Shown: positions 52,301-63,952, counted from the first letter of the stretch. The stretch: DNA of 64,000 bases from Ophiodon elongatus (GCA_016806645.1 JACSYO010000723.1:62001-126000), one strand, 5' to 3'. Program-made: numbers and translations. The notes: generated by a model from the letters alone, not told the origin.

Positions 52301-53532
52301 TCCCCCCCCTGGGACACTGAATGTCCGGTGCCCCCAAATGCGATGGGAGAGTCCATTTTGGAGGGTGAGTGGTAAGGAGGAGGTAGAGGTGTGGGAGGAG
52401 GACTAAGAACTGAAGGCATGATGTGGGACGACGTGGGGGGAGACTGGAAGGACAGAAGAGAGGGGTGAGTGGGCGGAGAAGAGGAGGAGGAGGGAGGCCG
52501 GTAGGAGTCTGAATCCAAAGCGCAGCTGTGCCTTGACTTAACCAATCCAGGGCTTTCTCCTCTCCCTATGCCAAACTCACAGATCTGTCCAGAAGCATCT
52601 CCACCGGGAATCATCGGGAATCTTCTCTTTCGCTGGGAGAGGAAAGCGTCAGAGAAGGAGTCCAGTTTCTGTGTGTACGTCTCGCCGCTGACGCCGATAG
52701 CTGATCTCTGCGGTAGGCACCCTGAGGCATAACCGATGGTGTCCACTGTTCCCCTCCACCTGCCCTCTCCGGTCTGACTCGAGGGAGAGGCACTGAGCCA
52801 GGGTCCCTCGACCTCCGCTGGTTGAAGCTGATCCTCACCTGAGCCACAGCTGGACCCGTAATCTTCTTCTCTTCCTAAATAGTTATCACTCACTCTTGAA
52901 TAATCAACACTGCTGTCACTAAAGCTCCCCGCCGCAGTTCTGGTGTAGGAAGTAGTTTGCTTGGTAAAGTGGCTAACGTTAGCCTCCCTGTTGTAAACTG
53001 CATCGCCTTTAGCATCACAGCCGACATGGGTATAATTATTGTAGTTCGCTCTGAGTTTACGCCTGACTCCCTCCTCACTGTCACAATTGACGGGGTAAAA
53101 AACATCATTTGCGTTACTGTAGCAATCACCTCTTCTATAAAAATTGTCTGCAGTGCTTTCACAATTCTCCACGTCGTCCCAAACTTCCTCTTTTTTGCTA
53201 CCGCCATACCAAGCGTCAGAAAAATGGCTGCCTAACCCGCTTTCTCCGTCAAGATGGCCTCCCAAGTTGGCATCTCCGTCCAAACAGCTACTGCTTGTGT
53301 TTGGGAAGCCTCTGTCACTGCTCCTCCTCCTTCCCCCAGAGGAGGTGCTTGAAGTTGGGAAGGAGTTCGTGGATTCTTCCCCTCTACTTCCATATTGCTC
53401 CTGAGGGTCCAGGGCAGGCTGAGAGGACGGGTATCCCACTACAGGGCTTTGAAGGCTGGGCAGGGTGAGGTGAAAGGATGGACGGTGGCGATGGTGGTTG
53501 GGGAAGGATTGGGTGGATGAAGGGTCGTCCAT
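46330..53532 (-). CDS. ELM2-SANT-C2H2 chromatin protein of the MIDEAS/TRERF1/ZNF541 family (10 coding exons, complete)
   Basis: Predicted 1,010-residue nuclear scaffold. Family members bind HDAC1/2 through ELM2-SANT (MiDAC-type complexes) and act in transcriptional repression. Spliced exons are 53532-52119, 51506-51265, 50270-50065, 49878-49718, 49311-49208, 48941-48881, 48210-48122, 47554-47432, 47091-46991 and 46861-46330. All junctions are GT-AG, the frame is unbroken, and the stop is TAG at 46330-46332. Residues 1-617 are low-complexity, Ser/Pro/Gly-rich and probably disordered, with no zinc finger seen. ELM2 runs about 620-730 (VNVGHDFQAELP ... ELTLHCLHYCQGNTM), SANT about 730-776 (DCWTDSEKSLFSATLGTYGKAF ends near MCQCVEFYYLSKK), then a Lys/Glu/Gln coiled stretch (777-798). 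A C2H2 finger follows with Cys829, Cys832, His845 and His849, then a low-complexity tail. The start ATG has A at -3 and G at +4. Lack of N-terminal fingers makes it look most like MIDEAS. The exact paralog is not certain, so no symbol is given. Confidence 0.88.
46991..47091 (-). CDS. ELM2-SANT gene coding exon 9: first half of the C2H2 finger
   Basis: Exon of 101 nt, acceptor CATAG, donor GTGAGT. It encodes MTPICQPMDRQFGLEEAVPV, then SLASFFPCKLCG, supplying Cys829 and Cys832 of the zinc finger. The intron splits the Lys834 codon inside the finger. Confidence 0.88.
47432..47554 (-). CDS. ELM2-SANT gene coding exon 8: SANT helix 3 and charged coil
   Basis: Exon of exactly 41 codons, acceptor TTGCAG, donor GTAAGA. 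It encodes VRTKTMCQCVEFYYLSKKLQ and then a Lys/Glu/Gln-rich helix (KQKKQKEEENRDALMEQQKN). TKTxxQCVEFYYxxKK is the recognition-helix signature of this SANT family. Confidence 0.93.
48122..48210 (-). CDS. ELM2-SANT gene coding exon 7: SANT domain helices 1-2
   Basis: Exon of 89 nt, acceptor CTGTAG, donor GTATAC (weaker). It encodes GSDCWTDSEKSLFSATLGTY and GKAFSLIQKM. The tryptophan-x(3)-E-x(3)-F spacing and GKAF fit the SANT helices. Confidence 0.9.
48881..48941 (-). CDS. ELM2-SANT gene coding exon 6: ELM2-SANT linker
   Basis: Short 61-nt exon, acceptor GCTCAG, donor GTAACC. It encodes ATLDMLLFSQPSPTGDYHYS. The YHYSG end continues into the SANT domain as in relatives (YHYTG). Phase 1 out. Confidence 0.88.
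49208..49311 (-). CDS. ELM2-SANT gene coding exon 5: second half of ELM2 domain
   Basis: Exon of 104 nt, donor GTAAGC. It encodes VELLLSMCSSSCVPGGGSNT followed by ELTLHCLHYCQGNTM, the conserved PGxGxNxELxLHCLH helix region. The acceptor (GCACAG) follows a roughly 80-bp TG tract with almost no polypyrimidine tract between. Skipping it would shift the frame (104 is not a multiple of 3). Confidence 0.92.
49321..49402 (+). repeat. (CA)n/(CG CA)n tract at a splice acceptor
   Basis: Imperfect (CA)n with CGCA and AACA interruptions. On the transcribed (minus) sense it is (TG)n, ending nine bases from the first base of ELM2-SANT coding exon 5. Confidence 0.96.
49718..49878 (-). CDS. ELM2-SANT gene coding exon 4: first half of ELM2 domain
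   Basis: Exon of 161 nt, acceptor CTCCAG, donor GTAAAT. It encodes FVNVGHDFQAELPQCFVAVE, then VWSPEEESPREQLLWKPWDK. The V-N-V-G-x-x-F-Q-A-E-x-P core and the WKPWDKLE segment are ELM2 landmarks shared with MIDEAS and TRERF1. Confidence 0.92.
50065..50270 (-). CDS. ELM2-SANT gene coding exon 3: basic linker before ELM2
   Basis: Exon of 206 nt with acceptor TTACAG and donor GTAAGT. It encodes QQGVPIYNGTPFPSILHANK, a basic stretch, and an acidic end (CGEEEDECVVLP). Its place directly before ELM2, the pyrimidine-rich acceptor and the phase match support it. Confidence 0.82.
50817..50935 (+). repeat. Fragment of a common fish interspersed repeat
   Basis: CATGCTAGTGGCTCTGTGAG followed by repeated GCTAA/ATGCTAACA words resembles a frequent fish repeat. 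It lies in the intron between coding exons 2 and 3 of the ELM2-SANT gene. Confidence 0.45.
51265..51506 (-). CDS. ELM2-SANT gene coding exon 2: Ser/His/Pro-rich, repeat-derived
   Basis: Exon of 242 nt with acceptor TTCCAG and donor GTAAAG. It encodes SHVQSPEVAFLSSTSYLSSL and HPS-rich repeats, then a more ordinary KITPHMVTQNVKNEQTN stretch. The DNA between about 51385 and 51455 is a decayed GGAT/GATG tetranucleotide tract, which explains the His-Pro-Ser composition. It restores phase 0. Confidence 0.78.
52119..53532 (-). CDS. ELM2-SANT gene coding exon 1: 471-residue disordered N-terminus
   Basis: Large exon beginning at an acceptor (CATGTAG) with the first exon base at 53560; 28 bp of 5'UTR precede the ATG at 53532. 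The frame stays open further upstream, but that part lies in the intron. The product opens MDDPSSTQSFPNHHRHRPSF and is rich in Ser, Gly, Asp, Tyr and Pro, with a Pro/Ser block near residues 390-440. There is no Cys2His2 finger. The donor is GTAAGG, phase 1. The exon's length, long frame and in-phase joining support it as coding. Confidence 0.88.
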
Positions 53533-54810
53533 GATGGTTCGCTGGGTGTAGCTAGAGTGCCTACATGAGACAGACAGAAACAAAGTGTAATCATAAATCA
53601 ACAAAATGGAAATCCATTCACAACATTAGCAGTATCACTTTAACTAGTACCTCAAGTACTCAACAGTATAGATGAGCCCTTTTTACCAAATTTGAGGCTT
53701 CCATAGTGTTTGGATGGGCTCACAAATGTTCATAGCTGTGATCTCAGTATAAGGACCCATGAGTCTCTGTGACAGTAGAGGGTTAACCACGTGGTAAAGA
53801 GCATCCACCAGTTATCGAAAGGTGAGGTATTTGTGGTCAAATTCGCAGTGGTAATATAGCTATAATTCCTAACTGGGTCACAGAATAAGTGCAATACTTG
53901 TGTGTTGGATCTTCTGAGCACCCTAACTCATTACTGTGAAATGCCACTTTCTGTGTGCTGACGATTTGGCTGCCTTGTTGAAGAAATGCTCCCCGTATGT
54001 GTAGAACCGCTTACATCTTGATAGGGAGCACTTACCGACAGGATTCAAACACCGGATTCAAGTAACGAGGGCCGGCAAGAGTTTTCACGTCTCCAAAATC
54101 CCCCGTCTATAAATAGTTTGTACAGAGGCCTGCAGGTTTTAGGGGCATTTTAGTTTTTTTGATAAGCTATGCATAGTACCAACAGTTATTTGTACTATGA
54201 ATTACCCTGATATGTCATTACCTGAAATTAACAATGCAGGCTACGCAGGATGCCAGTTCAAAGTAATGGCGCCTTTTTTTACTGCAAATCAAGCTCGGAT
54301 TAGCAGTTTTTTGCGTGCGTATTCCTGTAGGTCTCGACGGATGCCATTTGGTTTTAGTTTGCCATCAAATCAAACAGATTAAAAGACAAGTTAGCTTGCT
54401 AGAAAATCGCTTAAAGTACAAACAGTGAACATTGCGTTGCATCAAATCTTAAAGTCTTCGTTGTTTTTTTTCTTTTTCTCTTTCTTGAAACCACATTCTG
54501 CTCTAAATAGGACAGTGAGTGAGTCAGAAAGAGAAAGAACGAAGGAAGACGAGATGAAGTGACAAATACACTGTATACGTTCTGAGGGTTGTTTTTTTGT
54601 TTTTTTTTACCAGTTCTTGGCGTCTAATTTCCTTTTCACATATGTTCCTCCTCTGTTGTTCATGTTTTCTGGTCCTGGTTCTTCTTCTGATTGTCTTCAT
54701 CGTTCTCTCTGACTTCTTTTTTTGCTCGTTTTGCTTCGTCTTGCGTCTTTGTATATTTATTTCCCTCTTCAGATTTACAGCCTCGCACCTAGTCCTTCCT
54801 ATCTCTCTCA

Positions 54811-54812
<2 letters not shown>

Positions 54813-54857
<45 letters not shown>

Positions 54858-54863
54858 TCTCTC
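54813..54863 (+). repeat. (CT)n microsatellite
   Basis: (CT)n with one A interruption, followed by CA-rich DNA. Confidence 0.97.
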
Positions 54864-55086
54864 CCCCTTTTGACACCACGAACGCACATATACTCACACA
54901 GCCAAGTAAATGGACTCACACACACATACACAATGACTTTGACTTTTACACACACCTACACACACTCATACTCACACAGTCTGTCGTACATACCTTAAGT
55001 AAAATGGACACACACATACATAACCAATGACACACAGATACAAAGTATTTTTCACACACACACACACAATCACACATTCAGACTTT

Positions 55087-55097
55087 CACACACACAC

Positions 55098-55155
<58 letters not shown>
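55087..55155 (+). repeat. (CA)n microsatellite, 69 bp
   Basis: (CA)n with one G interruption (55102). Confidence 0.97.
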
Positions 55156-55158
<3 letters not shown>

Positions 55159-55791
55159 TGCAGGTGTCAGAAGGGGACCAGCGAGTAGTGATGTTGCCTC
55201 TCTGGCTTTTTGTCGTCGTGGTAACCACATCCTGAGGAAACAAACGCTGACGGATCTCCCTCCTTTCAGCTATCTTTATCTCTCTGTCCCCCTCCTCCGT
55301 CTCTGTTTCCGTCTCTTTGCCCATCCTTGTCTGTCTCTGTGTGTCTCTCATTCTCTCTCTTTCTCTCGCTCTCTCTCTGTCTCTCTCACCATACGCCCAA
55401 CTTTGCTTTCTATCTCTTTCTTGTCCTACCTTTCTTCTTATGTCTCCTACTCGCTTTTTATCTCTCTGCTTCCCTCAGTCTTTGTGCACTCTGCTTTTTT
55501 GTAGTTCTTTTTCTGTAGTTCCTTTCTTTTTAAAAACATGTATGCTGATGTTGAGTTACTAAACCACTTCAGGATTTGTACAAAAACACATTCAATCTTT
55601 GAAATTTTACAATCAAGAGTTGAAATAAATGTACTTTTACTATTTATTTTTTTTACATACATTCCAATTTTTGTACAGGCTGTATGTATATACAAATAAA
55701 TATGTGTGTATGTGTGAGAAAAAAAATCACACGTGTCTTTCAGTACTTCAGTTATGTGTGTACCTGTACATGAGTGTTGAAGCATACATGC

Positions 55792-55792
<1 letters not shown>

Positions 55793-55860
<68 letters not shown>
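55793..55860 (+). repeat. (TG)n microsatellite, 68 bp
   Basis: Perfect (TG)34. Confidence 0.98.
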
Positions 55861-55862
<2 letters not shown>

Positions 55863-57383
55863 CGAGCGTGTGTGTGCATAAGCGGTAGCGTAGATGTTTA
55901 CCAGATCAAGATTCTCTGGCTGAGTCAGCTGACAGGAAATGAGAGAGAATGAAACAGGAAGGAAAACTGCGACAAACGATGAGGTTCAGGGAACCCTCTA
56001 ATCACTATTCAGCCCCACCCGCCCCCTCACACACACACATAGACACACGCACATAGACACACACGCACACACACATGCACACACATATAGTATGCACCTT
56101 TAACGTGCAAGTGAGCTGTTTTCTATGTTATGTCATATATTTTTAAAACACCTACTCACACATGCACACGTAACCTCAAACATAACCACTGGAAGGTCCA
56201 CAAGTCTGAGAAACTCCTCTGCCAAACACACACACACACGGCTGGTAAGTACAGACAAGACAGGGAGTAATTAATCAGTTTAAATAACATTAGTGGTACT
56301 AATTTAAAGAGAAGACAATTCTCTGCGTCAACATTCAACATCTTACCGTAATCTATTGACTGGCTTGAAAAAAACTATATTAACATACAGTATAACAAAA
56401 CTCATCCCAAAGAAGAATGGGACATGAATTATTAATTTACATAAACGGCAGTATTTTTATTTTGTAATCCGTGTGATGCTAGGTCTTACTCCTTCGCTCA
56501 GTATTCTTATCGTGCAGCTAAAGACTTGAGCATTTCATCCTATTTTATGAGCATCTTAACCTGGAAGATTACCTGCAAAATGATTATCATCAGATCAGTA
56601 AAAAGTAAATGCAAAGCAGTAAAAAGTACAATATTTACCTCTGAAATGTAGTGGAGTAAATCTATAATATGAATTTTATATTTTGTAATATAATATTATG
56701 CTGAATACTATCGTCAACTTTAAAATGTACAAAGTAAAGGTTTAAAATTTCACAAAATAGAAGTATTCAAAGGAACTGCCACTTCCTCCCAACTGCACGT
56801 AAACCACTTGAATTTCCTTCATCACTTTCTAAATCTGGAAAACTGTGTAACTATTGTACCAGAACTGAAAGCGTCTAAAGAACTGCGTTAGTTCAGGGAC
56901 GAACATTTATATCTGATAACAGATCATATCTGCTGTCCCTGTGCACAAATCTTTGTAAGTGAAAGTTGTGTCCCTTGTTGAGATGACACCGCAGATTGCT
57001 GTCCATTCGGCCACGTTCATCAAATTTCATCATTTCCCGCTCGGCGCATTTCGCTCATCAAAACAAACACCATGCTTGTGAGGCCCTGCAGGACGCACAA
57101 ATGTGCAATTTGTGAGTGAAAACGTGACTCTGCAATCATTAGCGATCTGTGTGCCAGCAGTGCTATCGAACCGCTTCTGTGAAACGGAGCCGTTTGCATG
57201 TACAAACGTGTACAATCCTCGAACAGATCATGTATTGGTGTATTGGTAAATGAACAACAGATGTTACAAGTAGAGCATGAAATCATTTTTGCTTTATGAT
57301 CCAACTAAGCAACTTCATCACCTTCCAGAGAGCGTATGAAGAAAAAAGGAGCAGATGTGTGTGTCGGTGTGTGTGTAGGTGAT

Positions 57384-57452
57384 CATGTTAATGCTGAGGT
57401 CACTGATACAGTATGACTCATTCTCATAGCTGGAAACCTCAGCATTAACATG
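57384..57452. repeat. Perfect 17-bp inverted repeat (hairpin)
   Basis: CATGTTAATGCTGAGGT at 57384-57400 and its exact reverse complement at 57436-57452 flank a 35-nt loop. The flanks do not pair further. Function unknown. Confidence 0.9.
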
Positions 57453-59467
57453 GAGAGTAGACAATAATGTGGTATCTACACGACTTGCGTGACCCAATAA
57501 CTTCAACACTAGCATACGTGATATGCTCGTGTTGAGTCTCAGCTATTGAAAACCAATTTTTTTCATTAATGTTAAAAAATATGGTCAATGTCGATATCTG
57601 AGTCATCTTTACATTGCTGTGGGAAGGACCCGAGAACCAGGAAGACGACCGATTCCATATTTTCAATCCTTACACTGCAGCCAAACAACATGCCTCTTTT
57701 CTGACAGCGGGGAGTGAGATTCTGCTGCGCCAGAGTTTTACCAAAATTAGTGAGATTCCTGAAACATGTACAGTGAAAGGGAATTAATACAGCGTATTTC
57801 CGAGACTTTTTTTTACGTTGTTCGTGCTCACCGAAGATGGAATTTGACGTGGGCTTTAATCCTTCTCATTACAATCACACATTTTAGGATAAAATGTTCT
57901 CCTTTCAAAATATTTCATAATTAAGTGCGGTGAAGAAAAACAATTTATTTACCAACTGTATACAACAGGATCAAAGGAAAAAAGAAATAAAAACGTCTCC
58001 AAATGCATTATTGCACGACTTCTGCAACCAATAAGGCGTTCAGCGTTTAGCCTTCAAACATCTACCGTTTTTTTTACTTTTTGTTAAAATAGCTAAAACT
58101 CCAACCATCCAACGGCCTTTCTACCAGTGATTCAGACATGCTCTGCTAATCTGTCTGCGTCTCGCACATAACCTTGACAAAACGGGCGAATAAAGAAATG
58201 TGTGAATGAAAGGATGCGAGAGGATGGAAGGGGAGTGCGGAGGAGTGCGTACGGGGGAGACGCTTCTCTAGTTTTCTCTCAAAGTCACCATAAAAAGCTG
58301 CGGGAGCAGAGGAGGGGGAACGAGAGAAGCGCTTCTGGACTTTTTTTTTTTCTCCGTTCGGTCGCTCCGTCAGTCTTTCATCACTGAGAAAAGAAGTGCC
58401 GACTAGCGGGAAGAGAGTAACCGAATGGACGAGGGACAAATTAAACCGGCAAACAGTATGAATCATTGTGTATCGCAAAACATGGAGAAACAGGCTTTTT
58501 TTGCTCAGGGAAAGCGAAACTGCTACCAGACTGCTCTTCACACAAGAAGCAGGTGAAAGAAATCATGTCCTCGAATGCCTTTTTATACAAACATTTGAGG
58601 CTAATAGATTTACCCCAGTGCAGTAAAAATCCCTTTCTGTGTCTGATGCTTTTTGGTAATTTAGGATCAGTATTTCATTCGTAAACACGTGCAAACAAAA
58701 GCAAAGACGCCGAGTGCACAAAGAGTTCTAAAACGGCTATATTGACATTTGATGTGTTAGAAATAATGAGGTTGGAAATATTTGGAGCCTATTCCACTTT
58801 CAATGCGTTTGATTCTCTAACAAAGGAGTAAATGTGAGGCCTGAGAATCACATGACAGCTTACCAAGAGCTTTTGCATCTAAAAGAAGATCACAGGCCAA
58901 AAAGAATGTTCAGAGACCCCGCTGTGCGCACATGTGACTGCAATGCTGCGCTTCTTAAGACTGCTACAGGCGTCGTTCATGTAAAATCAACAGTCTTCAC
59001 CACAGGAGGGCCCACCTCAAAGCATTTGTAAAATAAAATGCATAAAATGATGAAATACAGTAACTACAGCACAGTGCGCCATTTGATTTTGTTTTAAAAT
59101 ATGTGGCTCCACGGTTGATGCCAAGGGACATTCTAATGTTGTCCATTTCACATGATGGACTTTTATTTATCAATGCATGTTTTAAAATGTGCCAAAGGTT
59201 GGGTACGCGTTCCTTTGAAAGAGACAACCGTGTTCAAGCTGCAACTCGAAACAAACTGATCGATAAAAATGGTCCAAAGCTGTTTTCTCACATGACCCAT
59301 GAGCCACCTGAGAAAGTTATCAAGCTCGGTTTGAGAGTGGCAAAACTATTTATCTGAACTTTACATGTTCTTCAGCATCTTGTTATGTCCATAAGTATAG
59401 CACAAATGAATGGCAACTTTATGATCACGTCCATCTATTTGGTTAAAGTCCATCACTTTCAATCTGA

Positions 59468-59468
<1 letters not shown>

Positions 59469-59499
<31 letters not shown>
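59469..59499 (+). repeat. (CA)n microsatellite, 31 bp
   Basis: Perfect (CA)n. Confidence 0.98.
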
Positions 59500-59502
<3 letters not shown>

Positions 59503-61889
59503 TAGTACAATTATACTAGCTACAGTGGTACTAATAATGTGATACTTTCCATTATTGTATTTTCTCCACACATAGATGAAAATACCAACAATTGTTATTC
59601 TATTTCATAATTCCAAAGTGTTGAATTTCAAATACACTAATCGATTAGAATTGGGATCAGAAAGGTCAACTGAAGGTGAACTGAAAGAAGTCATTGGCAC
59701 ATTTTATGAATATATAAACAGAATGAATGTGATATCACCATTATAGGGTTTCGTCTTCTCTTTTTTTATGTGCAGAATGTCATCGAAATGGTATTATGTA
59801 TTTTTGCGCTTGGAAAAACATATTTCCTATATGCCAAATTAATTGGCCGCTGATGCACTTCTAACCATACTAATATAATTCTGGTGAGTGGTTAAACTGC
59901 CAGTTTAATGATTAACACAGATTAAATAAATAGTGCCATTAGATATTGTATTTTTACATTCTTTAGAATAAAATGAATTATAGTCGATTTGTTCTCCGGA
60001 TAAAAAACCCACTAATTTCAGTTTTCAAAGTTGCAACCCGTTTTTTGTCATTTTGGTTGTAATGTATCAACTCAAAAAACTTTATTTAATTATATTATTT
60101 AAACATAAACTTAATCACTGTTCGCAGAAAAAGAAACAGTTGCATACGTTCTGATGTATGCGATTATTAATATATTCACCACACGGGGCCATACCATAAT
60201 CATCACCGAGTTCCCCATGAGGATCATTGAGTTTTTTTATAATTAATGGTGAAAGACAGCGACACAAAACCTGCAGATGAACTTAACCCTGAACATTATT
60301 CCACAACCCGCAGTGGGCCATCTCCCTCCTAAAGGTCTGTGGGCGACCACAGGCAAAGACACCCATGAGCTAAAGATAACATAAAGGTTCTCTTAAATAG
60401 ATAAAAGATACTATTTATTGATTCATTTACTTATTCTTTCTACTTTTTTATTATCATTATTTATATTATTATGAGTAGTATTAGTACCTATTTAGGTAGT
60501 ATATACCAATATTATTATTATTACCATTTATTTAGTTTTTATTTATACCTCCTCTTTCTCCTTCGGACCAATATGCACATTCCTCTTGTCGCAGTTTTTC
60601 AGGTATTGATATGATACACTTAGACAACACACTTTTATACATGCACACAAACACATACAATACTCCCACTAACAAAAGCCACTAACAATCTGTTCTACAT
60701 TCACATTATAATGTCTTTTTCATATCATGTTTTCATGCCTGTTTGTACTATGTCACACTGACAAAAATATTTAAACAAAAAAATGTATTCCATACAACTA
60801 CTAAATCAAAATGTAAAAAGTAATTCACCTAAGTAAACTTGACGTTTTACAGGGCACAATACCTCTCTTTATCCAACAAATTATCAAACTATTTAGTAGC
60901 TAAATGAGAAAGAGTTATCAACCCAAATTAACTGCAACAAACTCAGCCCAGAAGAATTTCTTAAAAATTGAAGGATGTGTTTGGTTTCTGTGTAGTGTAA
61001 ACATATGATTATCAGCCAGCTGCTCCTGAAAACTGTTATGTGAGCATTGATAAGGTAATAATCGGTGTGTTCATATTAAATAAGTGGTATGGATGCAAAG
61101 CACCTTGCTCTCACCTCTACAAAGTCTGCCTGCTGCTAATTAGATGGATGTCTTCCATTATGTATAATGGGCCTCAGTCCTCGCTCCACTATACTGTAGT
61201 ATTCTACGTTATAGTTGTCCTTCTGTTGTAGTTTTACACTCGACGGTGACTAACACCACAATGCAAATATGACTAAGTCACGTAGGAAAGAAATATTAAG
61301 TTCAAATAGATTTTTACAGCTTTAAATCCCACTGGATGTAACACAGAGTGATCTAAATGAAGTGCAAATAAAAAGCACAAAACACGAGATTAAACAAATC
61401 TATCCCCTTTACTCTGACATGCCAAATTCATCACTAGTGCGGCCGATTGATCGGCGGTTGCGCACTAATCAAATGTTTGTAGTCAATAAGGGAAGCGATT
61501 TTAGGTGCAAAACATGCACCATAAAGATGAAGGAACATTGTGGGATGACGTTACCCAATCAGGGGAAGAATATCAGAACGTTTTCAAGCTAAGGAGTGAG
61601 GGAGACCACTAAGAGGCCACAGCAACTATGAGGAAACAATAGGTTTCCATGGCTGAGAAGGGAGACACTGACTTTTTTCGCAAAGCTAAAAAAGCACAGT
61701 TGAAAAGAATGTCACGTGACATTTGTATAAAAAAAAAGGTTTCACGGCCTGATGGGACTAAAGCTTCTGGGATCGTCATACTAAACGCTGCACGTCAGCA
61801 GAAACACACCATCTCCACCCTGACGAATGGTGTAGCGGCATCTTGCTGGGGTGGATGCTCCGCTATAGAGCAAGCCCCGTGAAACATAA

Positions 61890-62560
61890 AGCCAAATTCA
61901 GACCGCACTCCAATCCAGAATACGGGGCAGAACTTGAATTTGCTGTTCACCCCACGGCTTTAATGCGATTTCATTGGGGTGTTTTAAACACTTAAAATCA
62001 CTGTACATCAGAGGCCCAATGACTTGATAAAACAATGACAGGGGAATATTTCTCTGATCGTGATGGACCTGAAATGTTCTGCAGTCTTCTTCCGGTTTCC
62101 TCATCTCACCCCTTCTTCCACATAGAGCGACGAAGTCCATGATGCACACGGCTGCAATAAGCAAGCGACTTCATCCTCCTTCTCCGGGCCTTGATTTTCA
62201 GGTTGAAAATGTTCAAAACAGATGTCTTTTCATTCGGGGCCTTTGTTGGCACAGAGGCAGGAGTTTTACTTGACGGCGAAAAAAGCGCAAAAGCGGTCGT
62301 TGCCCCCGTTTTGTCTCCAGATGTCAAAGGAGGTCACACACTCAAAGGAGGCCAAAAATAGCAACAACAACACCACAGCATCTTCTTCTAATGTTTTGTT
62401 CGCCTCATTTAAATCAGTTTGGACGGACTAAAACGTTTGAACGCCTCTTTTTACACAGTGCAACTGTACCACAAATGAAAGCCTCCAAAATGACTCATTC
62501 ATTCAGATGTTGAATGAACATCTGAAAGTATTTCGATGAAAACGGACCCTTATAAGTAAG
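61890..62560 (-). mobile_element. Possible decayed Harbinger-like transposon
   Basis: On the minus strand, 62106-62200 encodes an Arg-rich run (KARRRRMKSLAYCSRVHHGL then RRSMWKKG) that resembles the N-terminal region of fish Harbinger transposases. It is broken by a stop after about 30 residues. No DDE motif or terminal repeats were found. Confidence 0.25.
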
Positions 62561-63292
62561 TACGGGGATGTTATATCGGTTTTACACAGGTGTAACAAAA
62601 TGCAGCGCAAACTGAGTGTAGATTCACACGCCTAGCAAAGCTCCGCAAATAAATGGCCTCCATCATTTCATCCCACACTTCAAATATCCTTGATATATAT
62701 TTAAGTATTACACAGGTCCTGTGATATCACACGATGATATCTTGAAAGTGTTCACAATGAAGAAAGTCAAGCTTGTGGTTTCAAGCCTCTCTTGGCGTAA
62801 ACACCAACAACATGGTGCGGGTGACAACACTGCTATAACGTTGTGGCTCAGGACTCATCAGAACTCATCAAGAAAAACATGATTTTGTAGCTGCACGAGC
62901 ATTACAGTCTGCATCTGCACATGGATTTATCAATCCCACTTATTACATATTCATATTCAGTTTGCACCTGCAGTTTTTTATGTTATTTAAATAAATAAAT
63001 ATGGCTGCCTTGGAGGAAAGTAACTGTTAAATGATGACAAAGAAGTTTGTTTTAGTAGTGTGATATAATGCTAATGATGCTAATGTTGGGTTAAACTTTC
63101 TCTAAGCTCAATTAAAAAGCTCCGGCCTTATAGTGAGCTTAAACGGGAAAAGAAAAGTGAAGAGAAACGTCTTCCTACCTGTTAAGTTGTCATTACGGTG
63201 AGAGATGTGCCAGTGGCAGTGAGGTGCATGTGTGTATGGTCTGACGGTAGATACACATGTGTGTGAGAAAGGGGGAGGAGAGAGAGATGGCG

Positions 63293-63295
<3 letters not shown>

Positions 63296-63329
<34 letters not shown>
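63296..63329 (+). repeat. (GA)n microsatellite
   Basis: Perfect (GA)17. Confidence 0.97.
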
Positions 63330-63331
<2 letters not shown>

Positions 63332-63411
63332 TAGTTTCACCAGAGATGATCGGCGACTGTCGCTCTTTCAGTTGATCTTTCAGCCCTTCATCCACTTTGT
63401 CATAATGGCAC

Positions 63412-63419
63412 TGTGTGTA

Positions 63420-63504
<85 letters not shown>

Positions 63505-63506
63505 GT
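63412..63506 (+). repeat. (TG)n microsatellite, about 95 bp
   Basis: (TG)n with TATG and CG interruptions. Confidence 0.97.
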
Positions 63507-63889
63507 TACAAGCTGTGTCATAGTGATGGTGGAAACAATAGAAAAACACCCTAGTATGCGGCTTCAACCTCACGCTCACACACACATACAGTACGTGTAC
63601 ATATATGTACATACACACACTTTCAGTTTGAGTGGTTTTTTTATTCTTTTTCTCCCCTCTCATTCCACATTTTCTCTTATGGTCTCTTTTGGTCTGTATG
63701 TATTTAAAGGGCCACACACACACACACAAACACATATATCCTAATGTCTCAGACACACACACAGAGAACACGCAGTAAAATGGCACATTATTTAGAAAAA
63801 AATGTAGAATTTGTAAAGAGTACATTTGTAGTCTCGGACACTGTTGTTGTGGAGTCCTGTTCTAGTTTTGGGGGAAATTGAACATGTAT

Positions 63890-63945
63890 TTGATGCCTTG
63901 CTGAGAGTTAGATGAGAAGATCAATATCACTTTCATGGTAGCTAA
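63890..63945 (+). repeat. Short copy of the repeat family seen at 45.7 kb
   Basis: TTGCTGAGAGTTAGATGAGA followed by AGATCAATATCAC is the middle part of the same fish repeat that I recognise at 45.73-46.09 kb (recognition from memory). It is cut by the TA tract at its right. Confidence 0.4.
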
Positions 63946-63949
63946 CACA

Positions 63950-63952
<3 letters not shown>

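Noticed and set aside
52957..53468. Plus-strand open frames opposite the large ELM2-SANT exon
   Set aside because: Antisense shadows of a long coding exon; composition mirrors the real frame.
53533..53604. In-frame N-terminal extension of the ELM2-SANT protein
   Set aside because: A good acceptor (CATGTAG) lies between it and the ATG at 53532, so the extension is intronic.
54524..54998. Arg/Glu-rich and Ser/Leu-rich open frames on both strands
   Set aside because: Products of (CT)n and related low-complexity DNA.
57384..57452. Calling the hairpin a microRNA gene
   Set aside because: The 17-bp stem is shorter than a typical precursor and no known seed was recognised; kept only as an inverted repeat.
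61362..61882. Two plus-strand open frames of about 76 residues
   Set aside because: No domain, splice context or repeat match that I recognise; the surroundings look like decayed repeat.
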